Positions 1-6,591 of a stretch of 7,336 nt of DNA are shown in pieces. The notes beneath the pieces were generated by a model. It saw only the letters and a program-made list of their open reading frames with translations, ran no database searches and was not told the origin of the DNA. The stretch covers positions 1-7,336 of the forward strand of contig CANKBT010000152.1 of the NCBI GenBank assembly GCA_947479995.1, written 5' to 3'. Numbering within the stretch: position 1 is the first letter of the stretch; each line of letters opens with the position of its first letter. The stretch is from Frankiaceae bacterium. GTDB taxonomy: Bacteria; Actinomycetota; Actinomycetes; Mycobacteriales; SCTD01. Made by a program: the position numbers and the translations under genes.

Positions 1-1
1 G

Positions 2-643
2 GCCCCGGCGCGCGGGCCGCGCGGCGGTGCCTCCGGGCGCTCGCGGCCCGCTCTCACCGCGCGCGAGCGCGCCGAGCGCTCCGCCGACCGCAGGGCCGCC
101 CGCGCCGAGCAGCGCGCCGACGCCGACGCCGCGGCGCTCGCCGCCGACCCGGCCGAGGCGGCCCGGCAGCTGTGCCTGCGCGAGCTGGCCCACGGCCCGC
201 GCACCCGGGCCGAGCTGGCGGCGCTGCTGCTGCGCGCCGGCGTGCCCGACGACGTGAGCACCGAGGTGCTCGGCCGCTACGCCGAGGTCGGCGTCGTCGA
301 CGACGCCCTCTTCTCGCAGATGTGGGTCTCCTCGCGCGCCCGCACGGGGCTGGCGCGCGGCGCGCTCAAGGCCGAGCTGCGCCGCAAGGGCGTCGACGAG
401 GAGGTCGCGGCCGAGGCCGTCGACGCGATCGACGACAGCGAGGAGCGGGCGGCCGCGCACGGGCTGATCGCCCGCAAGCTCGCCGCCACGCGCGGCCTGG
501 ACCCCGACGTCCGCACCCGCCGGCTCGTCGGCGTGCTCGCCCGCAAGGGCTACGGCCCGGGGCTGTCCTTCGCGGTCGTGCGCGAGGCGCTCGCCGCCGA
601 GGGCGTCGACCCGCTGCACCTGCCGGAGACGCCCGAGCACTGA
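2..643 (+). CDS. recX: Regulatory protein RecX (3' part, start outside window)
   Basis: RecX binds RecA filaments in the cytoplasm and restrains recombination and SOS activity. The reading frame is open from the window edge to TGA at 641-643, so about 213 residues are visible and the start lies upstream. After an Ala/Arg-rich N-terminal stretch come the three-helix repeats typical of the family: a CLREL...RTRAELAALL segment (about nt 173-235), a VVDDALFSQMWVSSR segment with GLARGALKAELRRKGV (about nt 296-395), and a final RRLVGVLARKGYGPGLSFAVVREAL segment (about nt 518-592). These match the RecX pattern of R-T-x-x-E-L, D-D-x-x-F-x-x-x-W and L-x-x-K-G-Y. recA normally sits just upstream, and I infer it does here. 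The long low-complexity N-terminus is usual for actinomycete RecX. The identification is firm; only the N-terminus is unknown. Confidence 0.93.
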   Translation, partial: APARGPRGGASGRSRPALTARERAERSADRRAARAEQRADADAAALAADPAEAARQLCLRELAHGPRTRAELAALLLRAGVPDDVSTEVLGRYAEVGVVDDALFSQMWVSSRARTGLARGALKAELRRKGVDEEVAAEAVDAIDDSEERAAAHGLIARKLAATRGLDPDVRTRRLVGVLARKGYGPGLSFAVVREALAAEGVDPLHLPETPEH

Positions 644-670
644 CCCACCCCGCGGCGCGTGCGCGCGTCG

Positions 671-690
671 GGCGTGACCTGCGCCACGCC
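671..690. repeat. Short inverted repeat between recX and the hydrolase gene
   Basis: GGCGTG (671-676) and CACGCC (685-690) are exact reverse complements around an 8-nt loop. The dyad sits 27 nt after the recX stop and 17 nt before the hydrolase ATG. It has no T-tract, so it could be a weak terminator for recX or an operator for the hydrolase. Six-bp dyads arise easily in DNA this GC-rich, so significance is uncertain. No convincing -35/-10 pair or Shine-Dalgarno sequence was found elsewhere in this 64-nt gap. Confidence 0.3.
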
Positions 691-707
691 GCGTCGTTGG
701 CCGGGTC

Positions 708-2156
708 ATGCGCCGCTCCCGCCCGACCGGCTGGCTCGTGCTCGCCGGCTCGCTGCTGCTGACCGCCCTGCCCGCCACCGGCGCCGAGCGCCCCGCGCCC
801 GGCACGCCGGCCTACCTGCTGGCCGACGCCGCCAACGTCGCGGCCGCGTACGGCCGGCAGACGGCGCCCGACGGCCAGCTCACGCCGTCCTACCTGCTCG
901 CCCTCAACGCGCAGGTGGGGCCGGCGCTCGCCGGGCAGCTGCTCGAGCAGGCCGCCAGCCCGACCCGCCCGGCGCTGACCCCCGGCGCGCTCGTCCCGGG
1001 CTGGAACGTCGGCAACCCCTACCGCGCGGGCTGGGACGGCACCCGCGGCCAGCAGGTCCGCGTGGCGTTCCCGAACCGCTACGGCGCGCAGCTCCGCGGC
1101 ACCCTCTACGCCCCGCTGCCGGGCGCCCGCGACCCCTACACCGGCGAGGTGCTCCGCGGCCCGTTCCCGGGCGTCGTGATCACGCCCGGCTCGGTGCAGG
1201 GCAGCCAGCGCATGTACGAGTGGCTGGCGCAGGACCTCGCCGAGCGCGGCTACCTCGTGCTCGGCTACGACGTGCAGGGCCAGGGCACGTCCGAGACGCT
1301 CCCGCACACCGGCGGCGGCGCGCTGCCGTCCTGCGACCCGCTCGCCGCGCCCACCGGCGACGAGCTGTTCGGCTGCCCGGGCGTGCCGAGCCAGCAGGAG
1401 GCGAACTTCACGACCGGCACCGTCGACGCCGTCGACTTCCTGCTCTCCACGCCGGCGGCGCCGGCGCGCGGCGCGATCAACCCGCTGTGGCAGCTGTTCG
1501 ACCGCAGCCCCGACCCGCGGCCCGCCACGCCCGGTCGCACCACGCGCCTCGCGGTCGTCGGCCACAGCCTCGGCGGCACGGCCGTGTCGAAGGTGCAGGC
1601 CACCGACACCCGGGTGGCGGCGGTCGTCGCGCTCGACAAGCTGCAGTCCGACGGCACCGTCCCGCGCGTGCCGGCCCTGGCCGTGCAGAGCGAGTACGGC
1701 TTCAGCGTCACGCCGTACCCGCTGTCCGGCGGCAGCTCGATCGCCCCGCAGCCGGTCGACCCGGCGACCGGCCCCGATCCGCGCCGCGAGCGGGCCACCG
1801 GCTTCGACGCCTGGCAGGCCGCGGGCGTCGACACCGCGCTCGTCGTGCCGCGCGCCAGCACCCACCTGGAGTACACCGACATCCCGCTGGCCCTGCCCGC
1901 GTCGCGCTACGGCCAGGCGGTGACGAGCCACTACGTGCAGGCCTGGCTCGACCGCTACGTCGCGCACGACCGCACCGCGGACGCGCGCCTCACCACCGAG
2001 CGCCTGCGCTACCTGCAGCCGACCGCGGCCGGCTGGCGGCCGGTGTCGCTGCTGCGCGACGGCCAGCTGTCCGGCTACTACTGCAGCGCCGCCGACTTCC
2101 GGCTCTCGGGCGGCGCCCGGGTGCGGCTGCAGGACGTCACCGGCGTCGGCTGCTGA
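708..2156 (+). CDS. Secreted alpha/beta-hydrolase (esterase/lipase-like)
   Basis: This is a 482-residue predicted exported hydrolase. The N-terminus has basic residues (MRRSR), a hydrophobic core around residues 9-22, and a plausible signal-peptidase site after A26 (ATGA|E). A full Tat motif is not present. The core domain shows a TPGSVQG segment where the oxyanion-hole loop is expected, then GYDVQGQG, then the nucleophile elbow GHSLGG at 285-290 with Ser287 as probable nucleophile. His386 in ASTHLEYTD is the likely catalytic His, and Glu329 (in VQSEYGF) is a candidate acid, although an Asp is commoner. Four cysteines (209, 223, 459, 482) would suit disulfides outside the cell, and the last one is the C-terminal residue. 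The ATG at 708 was chosen because it opens directly into the signal peptide, but no Shine-Dalgarno is visible. The substrate cannot be told; the overall pattern resembles uncharacterised secreted hydrolases of actinomycetes. Nothing ties it functionally to recX or the next gene. Confidence 0.85.
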   Translation: MRRSRPTGWLVLAGSLLLTALPATGAERPAPGTPAYLLADAANVAAAYGRQTAPDGQLTPSYLLALNAQVGPALAGQLLEQAASPTRPALTPGALVPGWNVGNPYRAGWDGTRGQQVRVAFPNRYGAQLRGTLYAPLPGARDPYTGEVLRGPFPGVVITPGSVQGSQRMYEWLAQDLAERGYLVLGYDVQGQGTSETLPHTGGGALPSCDPLAAPTGDELFGCPGVPSQQEANFTTGTVDAVDFLLSTPAAPARGAINPLWQLFDRSPDPRPATPGRTTRLAVVGHSLGGTAVSKVQATDTRVAAVVALDKLQSDGTVPRVPALAVQSEYGFSVTPYPLSGGSSIAPQPVDPATGPDPRRERATGFDAWQAAGVDTALVVPRASTHLEYTDIPLALPASRYGQAVTSHYVQAWLDRYVAHDRTADARLTTERLRYLQPTAAGWRPVSLLRDGQLSGYYCSAADFRLSGGARVRLQDVTGVGC

Positions 2157-2186
2157 GCCGGGGCGCCGCCCTGGCAGGCTGGCCCC

Positions 2187-2222
2187 ATGAGGCAGCCCGC
2201 ACCCCGCACGAGCCCCGCGTGA
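2187..2222 (+). other. Possible 11-codon leader mini-ORF overlapping the MshC-like start
   Basis: ATG at 2187 opens an 11-codon frame (MRQPAPRTSPA) that ends in TGA at 2220-2222. The stop overlaps the GTG start of the ligase gene (GTGA at 2219-2222), the arrangement usual for translational coupling. Only a weak GCAGG lies upstream of the ATG. It could load ribosomes for the ligase gene or be chance. There is no Cys codon run, so a cysteine attenuator is not suggested. Confidence 0.3.
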
Positions 2223-3331
2223 CCCCCGCCCCCGCCCCGCGGCTGCGCCTCGGCGGCCGCACCCTCGCGGTCGTCGGCCGCGCCCGGGTCTACGTCTGCG
2301 GCGTCACGCCGTACGACGTCACGCACCTCGGGCACGCGGCGACCTACGTGTGGGTCGACGCCGCCGACCGGCTGCTGCGCCGGCTCGGCGTGCAGGTCGA
2401 GGTGTGCCGCAACGTCACCGACGTCGACGACGTGCTCTTCGAGGCGGCCGGCCGCGCCGGGGCGCACTACGACCGGTTCGCCGCCGTCCAGCAGTTCACC
2501 TTCGAGCGCGACATGGAGGCGCTCGGGGTGCGGCGCCCGACGCACGAGCCGCGCGCGCACTCCTTCGTGCCGCAGGTCGTCGAGCTCGCGACCGCGCTGC
2601 TCGAGGCCGGCGCGGCGTACGAGGCGGGCGGCAGCGTCTACACGGTCGGCGCGCCCGTCGTCGAGTTCGCGGGCCTGACCCGCGAGGACGCCCTGGCGCA
2701 GCTCGCCGGCGCCGGCGGCCGGCTCGACGACCCCCACAAGCGCGACCCGCTCGACCAGGCGGTGTGGCAGCGCAGCGACGGCGACGAGCCCGCGTGGCCC
2801 TCGCCGTGGGGGCCGGGGCGCCCCGGCTGGCACGCCGAGTGCACGGCGATGGCGCTGTCGACCTACGGGCCCGGGCTCGACCTGCACGCCGGCGGCGCCG
2901 ACCTGCGCTTCCCGCACCACGCCTTCGAGGCCGCGCAGGCCGAGGCCGCGACCGGCGTCTCGCCGTTCGCCCGCGCCTGGCTGCACGTCGGCCTGGTCTC
3001 GCGCGACGGCGAGAAGATGGCGAAGTCGACCGGCAACCTCGTCTTCGTCCGCGACCTGCTCGCGCAGGTGCCCGGCCCGGTCGTGCGCACGCTGCTGCTC
3101 GACCGCCGCCACGACGCCGGCTGGGAGTGGGCGCCCGGCCTGCTCGACGCCGCGGGCGCCCGGCTCGACGCGCTGCACGCCGCCGCCGGCCGCCCGCACA
3201 CCGACCCGGTCGCGCAGCGCGCCGTGCTCGCCGCGCTCGCCGACGGCCTCGACGTGCCGACCGCCCTCGACCTGGCGATCGCCGAGGGCGGCGCGGCCGC
3301 CCGCGACCTGCAGAGCGTCCTCGCGCTGTAG
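2219..3331 (+). CDS. mshC: MshC-like cysteine ligase (cysteinyl-tRNA synthetase fold, no anticodon domain)
   Basis: MshC joins ATP-activated cysteine to glucosaminyl-inositol, the cysteine-adding step of mycothiol synthesis in the cytosol. The 370-residue product has the class I synthetase core: HLGH (36-39, HIGH motif) and KMAKS (266-270, KMSKS motif with Ser to Ala at 268). Zinc ligands Cys27, Cys208, His233 and Glu237 are all present and spaced almost exactly as recalled for E. coli CysRS (28, 209, 234, 238). TPYD (30-33) and HLGHAATY are MshC-type, where CysRS usually has TVYD. The protein stops about 100 residues after KMAKS, so the tRNA anticodon-binding region is missing, as in MshC. 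It is shorter than usual MshC (about 410), with a trimmed N-terminus and C-terminus. GTG 2219 is the only usual start in frame between the hydrolase stop and the conserved core. No good Shine-Dalgarno is visible. It may be the true MshC or a paralog with another acceptor; the missing mycothiol genes are not in view. Confidence 0.72.
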   Translation: MTPAPAPRLRLGGRTLAVVGRARVYVCGVTPYDVTHLGHAATYVWVDAADRLLRRLGVQVEVCRNVTDVDDVLFEAAGRAGAHYDRFAAVQQFTFERDMEALGVRRPTHEPRAHSFVPQVVELATALLEAGAAYEAGGSVYTVGAPVVEFAGLTREDALAQLAGAGGRLDDPHKRDPLDQAVWQRSDGDEPAWPSPWGPGRPGWHAECTAMALSTYGPGLDLHAGGADLRFPHHAFEAAQAEAATGVSPFARAWLHVGLVSRDGEKMAKSTGNLVFVRDLLAQVPGPVVRTLLLDRRHDAGWEWAPGLLDAAGARLDALHAAAGRPHTDPVAQRAVLAALADGLDVPTALDLAIAEGGAAARDLQSVLAL

Positions 3332-3332
3332 C

Positions 3333-3346
3333 CGCCCGGCCGGGCG
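3333..3346. terminator. Perfect palindrome between convergent genes, possible bidirectional terminator
   Basis: The 14 bases CGCCCGGCCGGGCG are a perfect palindrome and fill nearly the whole 15-nt gap between the ligase stop (3331) and the gluD stop (3347). Folded, it gives a 5-bp all-G/C stem with a GGCC loop on either strand. There is no T-tract, which is common in GC-rich actinomycetes. The position between two converging genes supports a terminator role; efficiency cannot be judged. Confidence 0.45.
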
Positions 3347-4213
3347 CTAGGTCGTGACGTCCTCGACGCCGGTCACCTGGGTGCGCCCGCCGAAGCGGCG
3401 GGTGACCCGGCGCTCGAGGTAGGCGGCCACCTGCGACACGACGAAGCACAGCACGATGTAGCCGACCGCGGCGAGCACGAGGCCCTGCAGCGGCGAGCGC
3501 GTCGTCTCGCCGGCCAGCTGCCCGCGGCGCAGCAGGTCGTCGAAGCCGATGACCGTGCCGTACGCCGTGTCCTTGAGCGTCGTCACCGCCTGGCTCACCA
3601 GCGCCGGCAGCATCCGCAGGAAGGCCTGGGGGAGCAGCACGAAGCGCTGCGCCTGGCCGCGCCGCAGGCCGAGCGCCGACGCCGCCTCGGACTGCCCGCG
3701 GGGCAGCGAGCGCACGCCGGCGCGCACCACCTCGGCGATGACCGCCGAGTTGTAGAGCGTCAGCCCGAGCACGATCGCGACCTCGGCCGACACCCGCGTG
3801 GCGCTGCCCTGGTCGATGAACAGCTGGTTGAGCCCGTAGAAGCTGAAGATGATGAGCAGCAGCGACGGCAGGGCGCGGAACAGCTGCACGTACGTCGTCG
3901 CGACCCAGCGCACGGGGGCCAGCCGCGACAGCCGGCCGAGCGCGACGACGGTGCCGACGGCGAGGCTGGTGACGATGGCGACGGCGGCGACGCGCACGGT
4001 GTTGACCAGGCCGGTCGCGAGGAACTCCAGCCCCTCGCCGCTGAGCAGCTCCTCCCAGCGGCGGGCGTCGAGCTGCCCGCGGTCGGACAGCCGGCGGTAG
4101 GCGAGGTAGAGCAGCACGAGCACGACCAGGCCCGACACCACGCTGGCGACGAGCGCCCTGCGCCGGCCGCGCGGGCCGAGCGGGTCGCCGAAGGCGTTGA
4201 CCGCGGCGCTCAC
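3347..4213 (-). CDS. gluD: Glutamate-type ABC transporter permease GluD
   Basis: This is one of two membrane subunits of a polar amino-acid importer. The 288-residue protein has a cytoplasmic Arg-rich N-terminus (to about 19) and a first membrane helix at about 20-38. A loop of about 25 residues follows, then the HisM/ArtQ-type permease domain with helices near 66-92, 105-130, 143-163, 205-222 and 243-264. The ATPase-contacting EAA loop is clear: EAA at 176-178, Gly182, and LPQAF at 194-198. A basic tail (ERRVTRRFGGR) ends it. The start is GTG (4213), and GTGA at 4213-4210 overlaps the gluC stop by four bases, so translation is probably coupled. It is the last gene of gluABCD and converges on the ligase gene. 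The longer N-terminus relative to GluC is the usual GluD pattern. Glutamate specificity is inferred from overall resemblance to actinomycete GluABCD; another acidic or polar amino acid is possible. Confidence 0.92.
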   Translation of the reverse strand: MSAAVNAFGDPLGPRGRRRALVASVVSGLVVLVLLYLAYRRLSDRGQLDARRWEELLSGEGLEFLATGLVNTVRVAAVAIVTSLAVGTVVALGRLSRLAPVRWVATTYVQLFRALPSLLLIIFSFYGLNQLFIDQGSATRVSAEVAIVLGLTLYNSAVIAEVVRAGVRSLPRGQSEAASALGLRRGQAQRFVLLPQAFLRMLPALVSQAVTTLKDTAYGTVIGFDDLLRRGQLAGETTRSPLQGLVLAAVGYIVLCFVVSQVAAYLERRVTRRFGGRTQVTGVEDVTT

Positions 4214-4848
4214 CGGACCACCGCCACGCGGCCCTCGAGCCGGTCGACCGCGAGGCCGAGCGGCAGCGTGATGACCAGGTAGGCGAGCGCGCTGGCGCCG
4301 ATGACGCCGAGCGGGTCGGCCGAGCTGGTGATGAGCGCGTTGCTGCGCAGCGTGATGTCCGCGACCGAGATGGTCGCGGCGACCGCGGTGTTCTTGGTGA
4401 GCGCGATGAGCACGTTGCCGAGCGGCGGCACCACGGTGCGGAAGGCCTGCGGCAGCACGACCAGGCGCATGGTCTGCCCGAAGCCGAGCCCGATCGCCCG
4501 CGCCGCCTCGCCCTGGCCGACGCCGACGGCGTTGATGCCCGAGCGCAGCGCCTCGCAGACGAACGCGCCGGTGTAGACGGCGAGGGCGAGCACCGCCCAG
4601 GTGAAGAAGCCGAACGACGGCCCGAGCACCGGCAGGCCGAGCGCGAACAGCACGGCGAGCACCGGCAGCGGCGTGTTGCGGACCAGCTGCACGTACGTCG
4701 TGCCGACGGCCCGCAGGACCGGCACCGGGCTGACGCGCATCGCGGCCAGCACGGTGCCGATCACCAGGGCCCCCACGGCGCTCAGCAGCGTGAGGCTGAG
4801 CGTCGTGAGGAACCCCTCGGCGAGCTCGTCGAGGTACTGGAAGGGCAC
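4210..4848 (-). CDS. gluC: Glutamate-type ABC transporter permease GluC
   Basis: This is the shorter permease (212 residues), expected to pair with GluD to form the channel. Hydrophobic segments lie near 13-36, 60-78, 82-100, 139-160 and 180-200. The first begins almost at once with FLTTLSLTLLSAVGALV, which closely matches other actinomycete GluC proteins. The EAA loop that docks on GluA is EAA at 114-116, Gly120, and LPQAF at 132-136. TKNTAVAATI (151-160) is also characteristic of the family. The start is GTG at 4848. An in-frame TAG (the gluB stop) lies only two codons upstream, so no longer version is possible. No Shine-Dalgarno stands at the right distance, so ribosomes finishing gluB probably restart here. 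gluB, gluC and gluD are one transcription unit by spacing. Confidence 0.93.
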   Translation of the reverse strand: MPFQYLDELAEGFLTTLSLTLLSAVGALVIGTVLAAMRVSPVPVLRAVGTTYVQLVRNTPLPVLAVLFALGLPVLGPSFGFFTWAVLALAVYTGAFVCEALRSGINAVGVGQGEAARAIGLGFGQTMRLVVLPQAFRTVVPPLGNVLIALTKNTAVAATISVADITLRSNALITSSADPLGVIGASALAYLVITLPLGLAVDRLEGRVAVVR

Positions 4849-4854
4849 CGGCGG

Positions 4855-5730
4855 CTAGTAGCGGTCGACGGGCGGGCCCTCGGGCAGCTCGTCCTGCACC
4901 TGGCCGACGGTCGCCTCGAGGGCCTCCTGGTACGAGCCGTCCTCGTAGGAGGCCTCGATGGTGTCGTTGAGGAAGTCGCGGAACGCCTGGTCGCCCTTCT
5001 TCAGGCCGATGCCGTACGGCTCCTCGCTGAACTGCTCGCCGACGACCTTGAAGTCCTCCTCGGCGCCGAGCAGCAGCCCGAGCAGGATCGCCTCGTCGGT
5101 GGTGACGGCGTCGGCCTGGTCGTTGAGCACGGCCTGCGCGCAGCGGCCGTAGGTGTCGAACTCGATGACGGTGGCCTGCGGCGCCTCGGTCTTGATGCGC
5201 TCGAGCGGCGTGGAGCCGGTGACCGAGCAGACCGTCTTGCCGGCGAGGTCCTCCTTGCCGCCGATGCTGTCGTCGTCGGCGGCGACGAGGAGCGACTGGC
5301 CGGTGATGTAGTACGGCCCGGCGAAGTCGACGACCTCCTTGCGGGTGTCGTTGATCGTGTAGGTCGCGATGACGAGGTCGACCTGCCCCTGCTGCAGGAA
5401 CGGCTCGCGGTTGCGGCTGACGGCCTCGACGAACTCGATGTCGTCCTCGGCGAGGCCGAGCTTCGCGGCGATGATCTTGCCCATCTCGACGTCGAGGCCC
5501 TCGACGTCGCCGGAGAGCTGGCGCTCGCCGAACAGCGGCTGGTCGTACTTCACGCCGATGCGGATCGTGCCGCGCTCCTGGATGGCGGCCATCGTCGTGC
5601 CGGCCTCGAACGTCGTCTGCTCGGGGGCGGGGGCGGCCGAGCCGCCCTCGTCGTCGGAGCCGCAGGCGCTGAGCGCGAGGGCGGTGGTCAGGCCGAGCAG
5701 GGCCAGTCGGGCTGTACGGGTGCGTCGCAT
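4855..5730 (-). CDS. gluB: Glutamate-type solute-binding lipoprotein GluB
   Basis: This is the extracytoplasmic receptor of the importer. The 291-residue precursor has a lipoprotein signal peptide: MRRTRTAR, a hydrophobic core, then lipobox LSAC with Cys23 as the lipid-anchored residue. A flexible Ser/Ala/Pro/Glu linker runs to about 45. The family 3 solute-binding fold follows from about 54 (GTIRIGVKYDQPLFG) to the end. The DLVIATYTINDTR stretch (118-130) is the usual ligand-pocket region, and Arg130 is expected to hold the substrate's alpha-carboxylate. GLDVEMGKIIA (78-88) and YGIGLKKGD are also typical. Cys168 (VCSVTGST) and Cys197 (YGRC) could form a disulfide, which fits a protein outside the membrane. 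ATG 5730 has the best ribosome-binding site in the operon (GGGAGG, 5-nt spacing), consistent with the binding protein being made in excess of the permeases. Confidence 0.93.
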   Translation of the reverse strand: MRRTRTARLALLGLTTALALSACGSDDEGGSAAPAPEQTTFEAGTTMAAIQERGTIRIGVKYDQPLFGERQLSGDVEGLDVEMGKIIAAKLGLAEDDIEFVEAVSRNREPFLQQGQVDLVIATYTINDTRKEVVDFAGPYYITGQSLLVAADDDSIGGKEDLAGKTVCSVTGSTPLERIKTEAPQATVIEFDTYGRCAQAVLNDQADAVTTDEAILLGLLLGAEEDFKVVGEQFSEEPYGIGLKKGDQAFRDFLNDTIEASYEDGSYQEALEATVGQVQDELPEGPPVDRY

Positions 5731-5735
5731 GGGTG

Positions 5736-5741
5736 CCTCCC
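5736..5741 (-). promoter_or_regulatory. Strong Shine-Dalgarno for gluB
   Basis: Read on the minus strand, GGGAGG stands five bases before the gluB ATG (5730). It is the only near-consensus site in the glu operon and confirms that start. It lies in the 31-nt gap after the gluA stop. Confidence 0.8.
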
Positions 5742-5761
5742 GGCGGTGGTCGTGCGGTGGG

Positions 5762-6511
5762 CTAGTGGGCGAGGATCTTGGACAGGAACTCGCGCGCGCG
5801 CGGGCTGCTCGTGCCGTCGAAGAAGGGGCCGGGCACGGTGTCGTCGAGCACCCGGCCCTGGTCGAGGAAGACGATGCGGTCGGCGGCCGAGCGGGCGAAG
5901 CCCATCTCGTGCGTGACGACGACCATCGTCATGCCGTCGTCGGCCAGGCCCTTCATGACCTCGAGGACCTCGCTGATGAACTCCGGGTCGAGCGCCGAGG
6001 TCGGCTCGTCGAAGAGCATGACCTTGGGCTGCATCGCGAGGGCGCGCGCGATGGCGACGCGCTGCTGCTGCCCGCCGGACAGCTGCGCGGGGGAGGCGCC
6101 GGCCTTGTCGGCCAGGCCGACCCGCTCGAGCAGGGCCATGGCGCGGTCGCGCGCCTCGGCCTTGGAGGCGCCGCGGACCTTGACCGGCCCGAGGGTGATG
6201 TTGTCGAGCACGCTCTTGTGCGCGAACAGGTTGAAGCTCTGGAAGACCATGCCGATGTCGGCGCGCAGGCGCGCGAGCTCGCGGCCCTCGTCGGGCAGGG
6301 GCTGGCCGTCGACGACGATGCGGCCGCCGTCGATGGTCTCCAGGCGGTTGATCGTGCGGATGAGGGTCGACTTGCCGGAGCCCGAGGGGCCGAGCACGAC
6401 GACCACCTCGCCGGCGCCCACGACGAGGTCGACGTCGGTGAGCACCTGGTGGCTGCCGAAGCGCTTGACGACGCCCTCGAGCACGACCAGCGGTGCGCGG
6501 GTCTGCGTCAT
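5762..6511 (-). CDS. gluA: Glutamate-type ABC transporter ATPase GluA
   Basis: This is the ATP-hydrolysing subunit on the cytoplasmic face that drives GluC/GluD. All ABC motifs are intact in 249 residues: Walker A GPSGSGKST (41-49), Q-loop Gln91 in MVFQSFNLF, signature LSGGQQQ (144-150), Walker B VMLFDE (164-169), D-loop SALD (172-175) and switch His201 in VVTHEMGFA. The C-terminus FLSKIL is shared with GluA/GlnQ-type ATPases of polar amino-acid uptake. The length is normal. ATG 6511 gives the usual short N-terminus before LEGVVKRFG; no Shine-Dalgarno is evident upstream, and no recognisable -10 box was found, so the expression signals are unclear. It is the first gene of gluABCD. A 6-bp dyad 51-68 nt upstream may be regulatory. 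Glutamate as substrate is inferred from the gene set and order; glutamine or aspartate are alternatives. Confidence 0.94.
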   Translation of the reverse strand: MTQTRAPLVVLEGVVKRFGSHQVLTDVDLVVGAGEVVVVLGPSGSGKSTLIRTINRLETIDGGRIVVDGQPLPDEGRELARLRADIGMVFQSFNLFAHKSVLDNITLGPVKVRGASKAEARDRAMALLERVGLADKAGASPAQLSGGQQQRVAIARALAMQPKVMLFDEPTSALDPEFISEVLEVMKGLADDGMTMVVVTHEMGFARSAADRIVFLDQGRVLDDTVPGPFFDGTSSPRAREFLSKILAH

Positions 6512-6561
6512 CCGCGCAGGAGAGCAGAGCGGGGGGTGCCGCGTCCAGCCCGGCGCGCGGT

Positions 6562-6579
6562 CGTGACCGGGGCGTCACG
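6562..6579. promoter_or_regulatory. Dyad upstream of gluA: possible operator or terminator
   Basis: CGTGAC (6562-6567) and GTCACG (6574-6579) are exact reverse complements around a 6-nt loop. On the minus strand the element lies 12 nt after the stop of the unknown gene and 50 nt before the gluA ATG. It could end the upstream transcript or be a repressor or activator site for gluABCD. The half-sites resemble GTGA/TCAC, but the spacing is 8, not the 6 of CRP-type sites. No T-tract follows. Only sequence symmetry supports it. Confidence 0.4.
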
Positions 6580-6591
6580 CGCCCCGGGCGG

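Noticed and set aside
671..690. Shared GCGTGAC word with the gluA upstream dyad as a common operator
   Set aside because: It is only seven bases in very GC-rich DNA, and similar CGTGAC words occur inside genes (for example near 3353).
366..1967. Long minus-strand open frame opposite recX and the hydrolase
   Set aside because: It is low-complexity Arg/Gly/Ala composition with no motif. Antisense frames stay open by chance in DNA this GC-rich.
659..2218. A plus-strand frame open through the whole hydrolase gene and continuous with the ligase
   Set aside because: It is Arg/Ala/Pro-rich shadow coding in another frame of a clear signal-peptide hydrolase. Ligase homology begins only after GTG 2219.
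2219..3331. Annotation as a housekeeping cysteinyl-tRNA synthetase
   Set aside because: It has TPYD rather than TVYD and no anticodon-binding C-terminal domain, both pointing to MshC.
6512..6561. A sigma-70-like promoter for gluA (CTGGAC as a -35 on the minus strand)
   Set aside because: No TAnnnT-like -10 box at a suitable distance.
6562..6579. CRP/FNR-type binding site
   Set aside because: GTGA and TCAC are 8 bases apart instead of the 6 needed.
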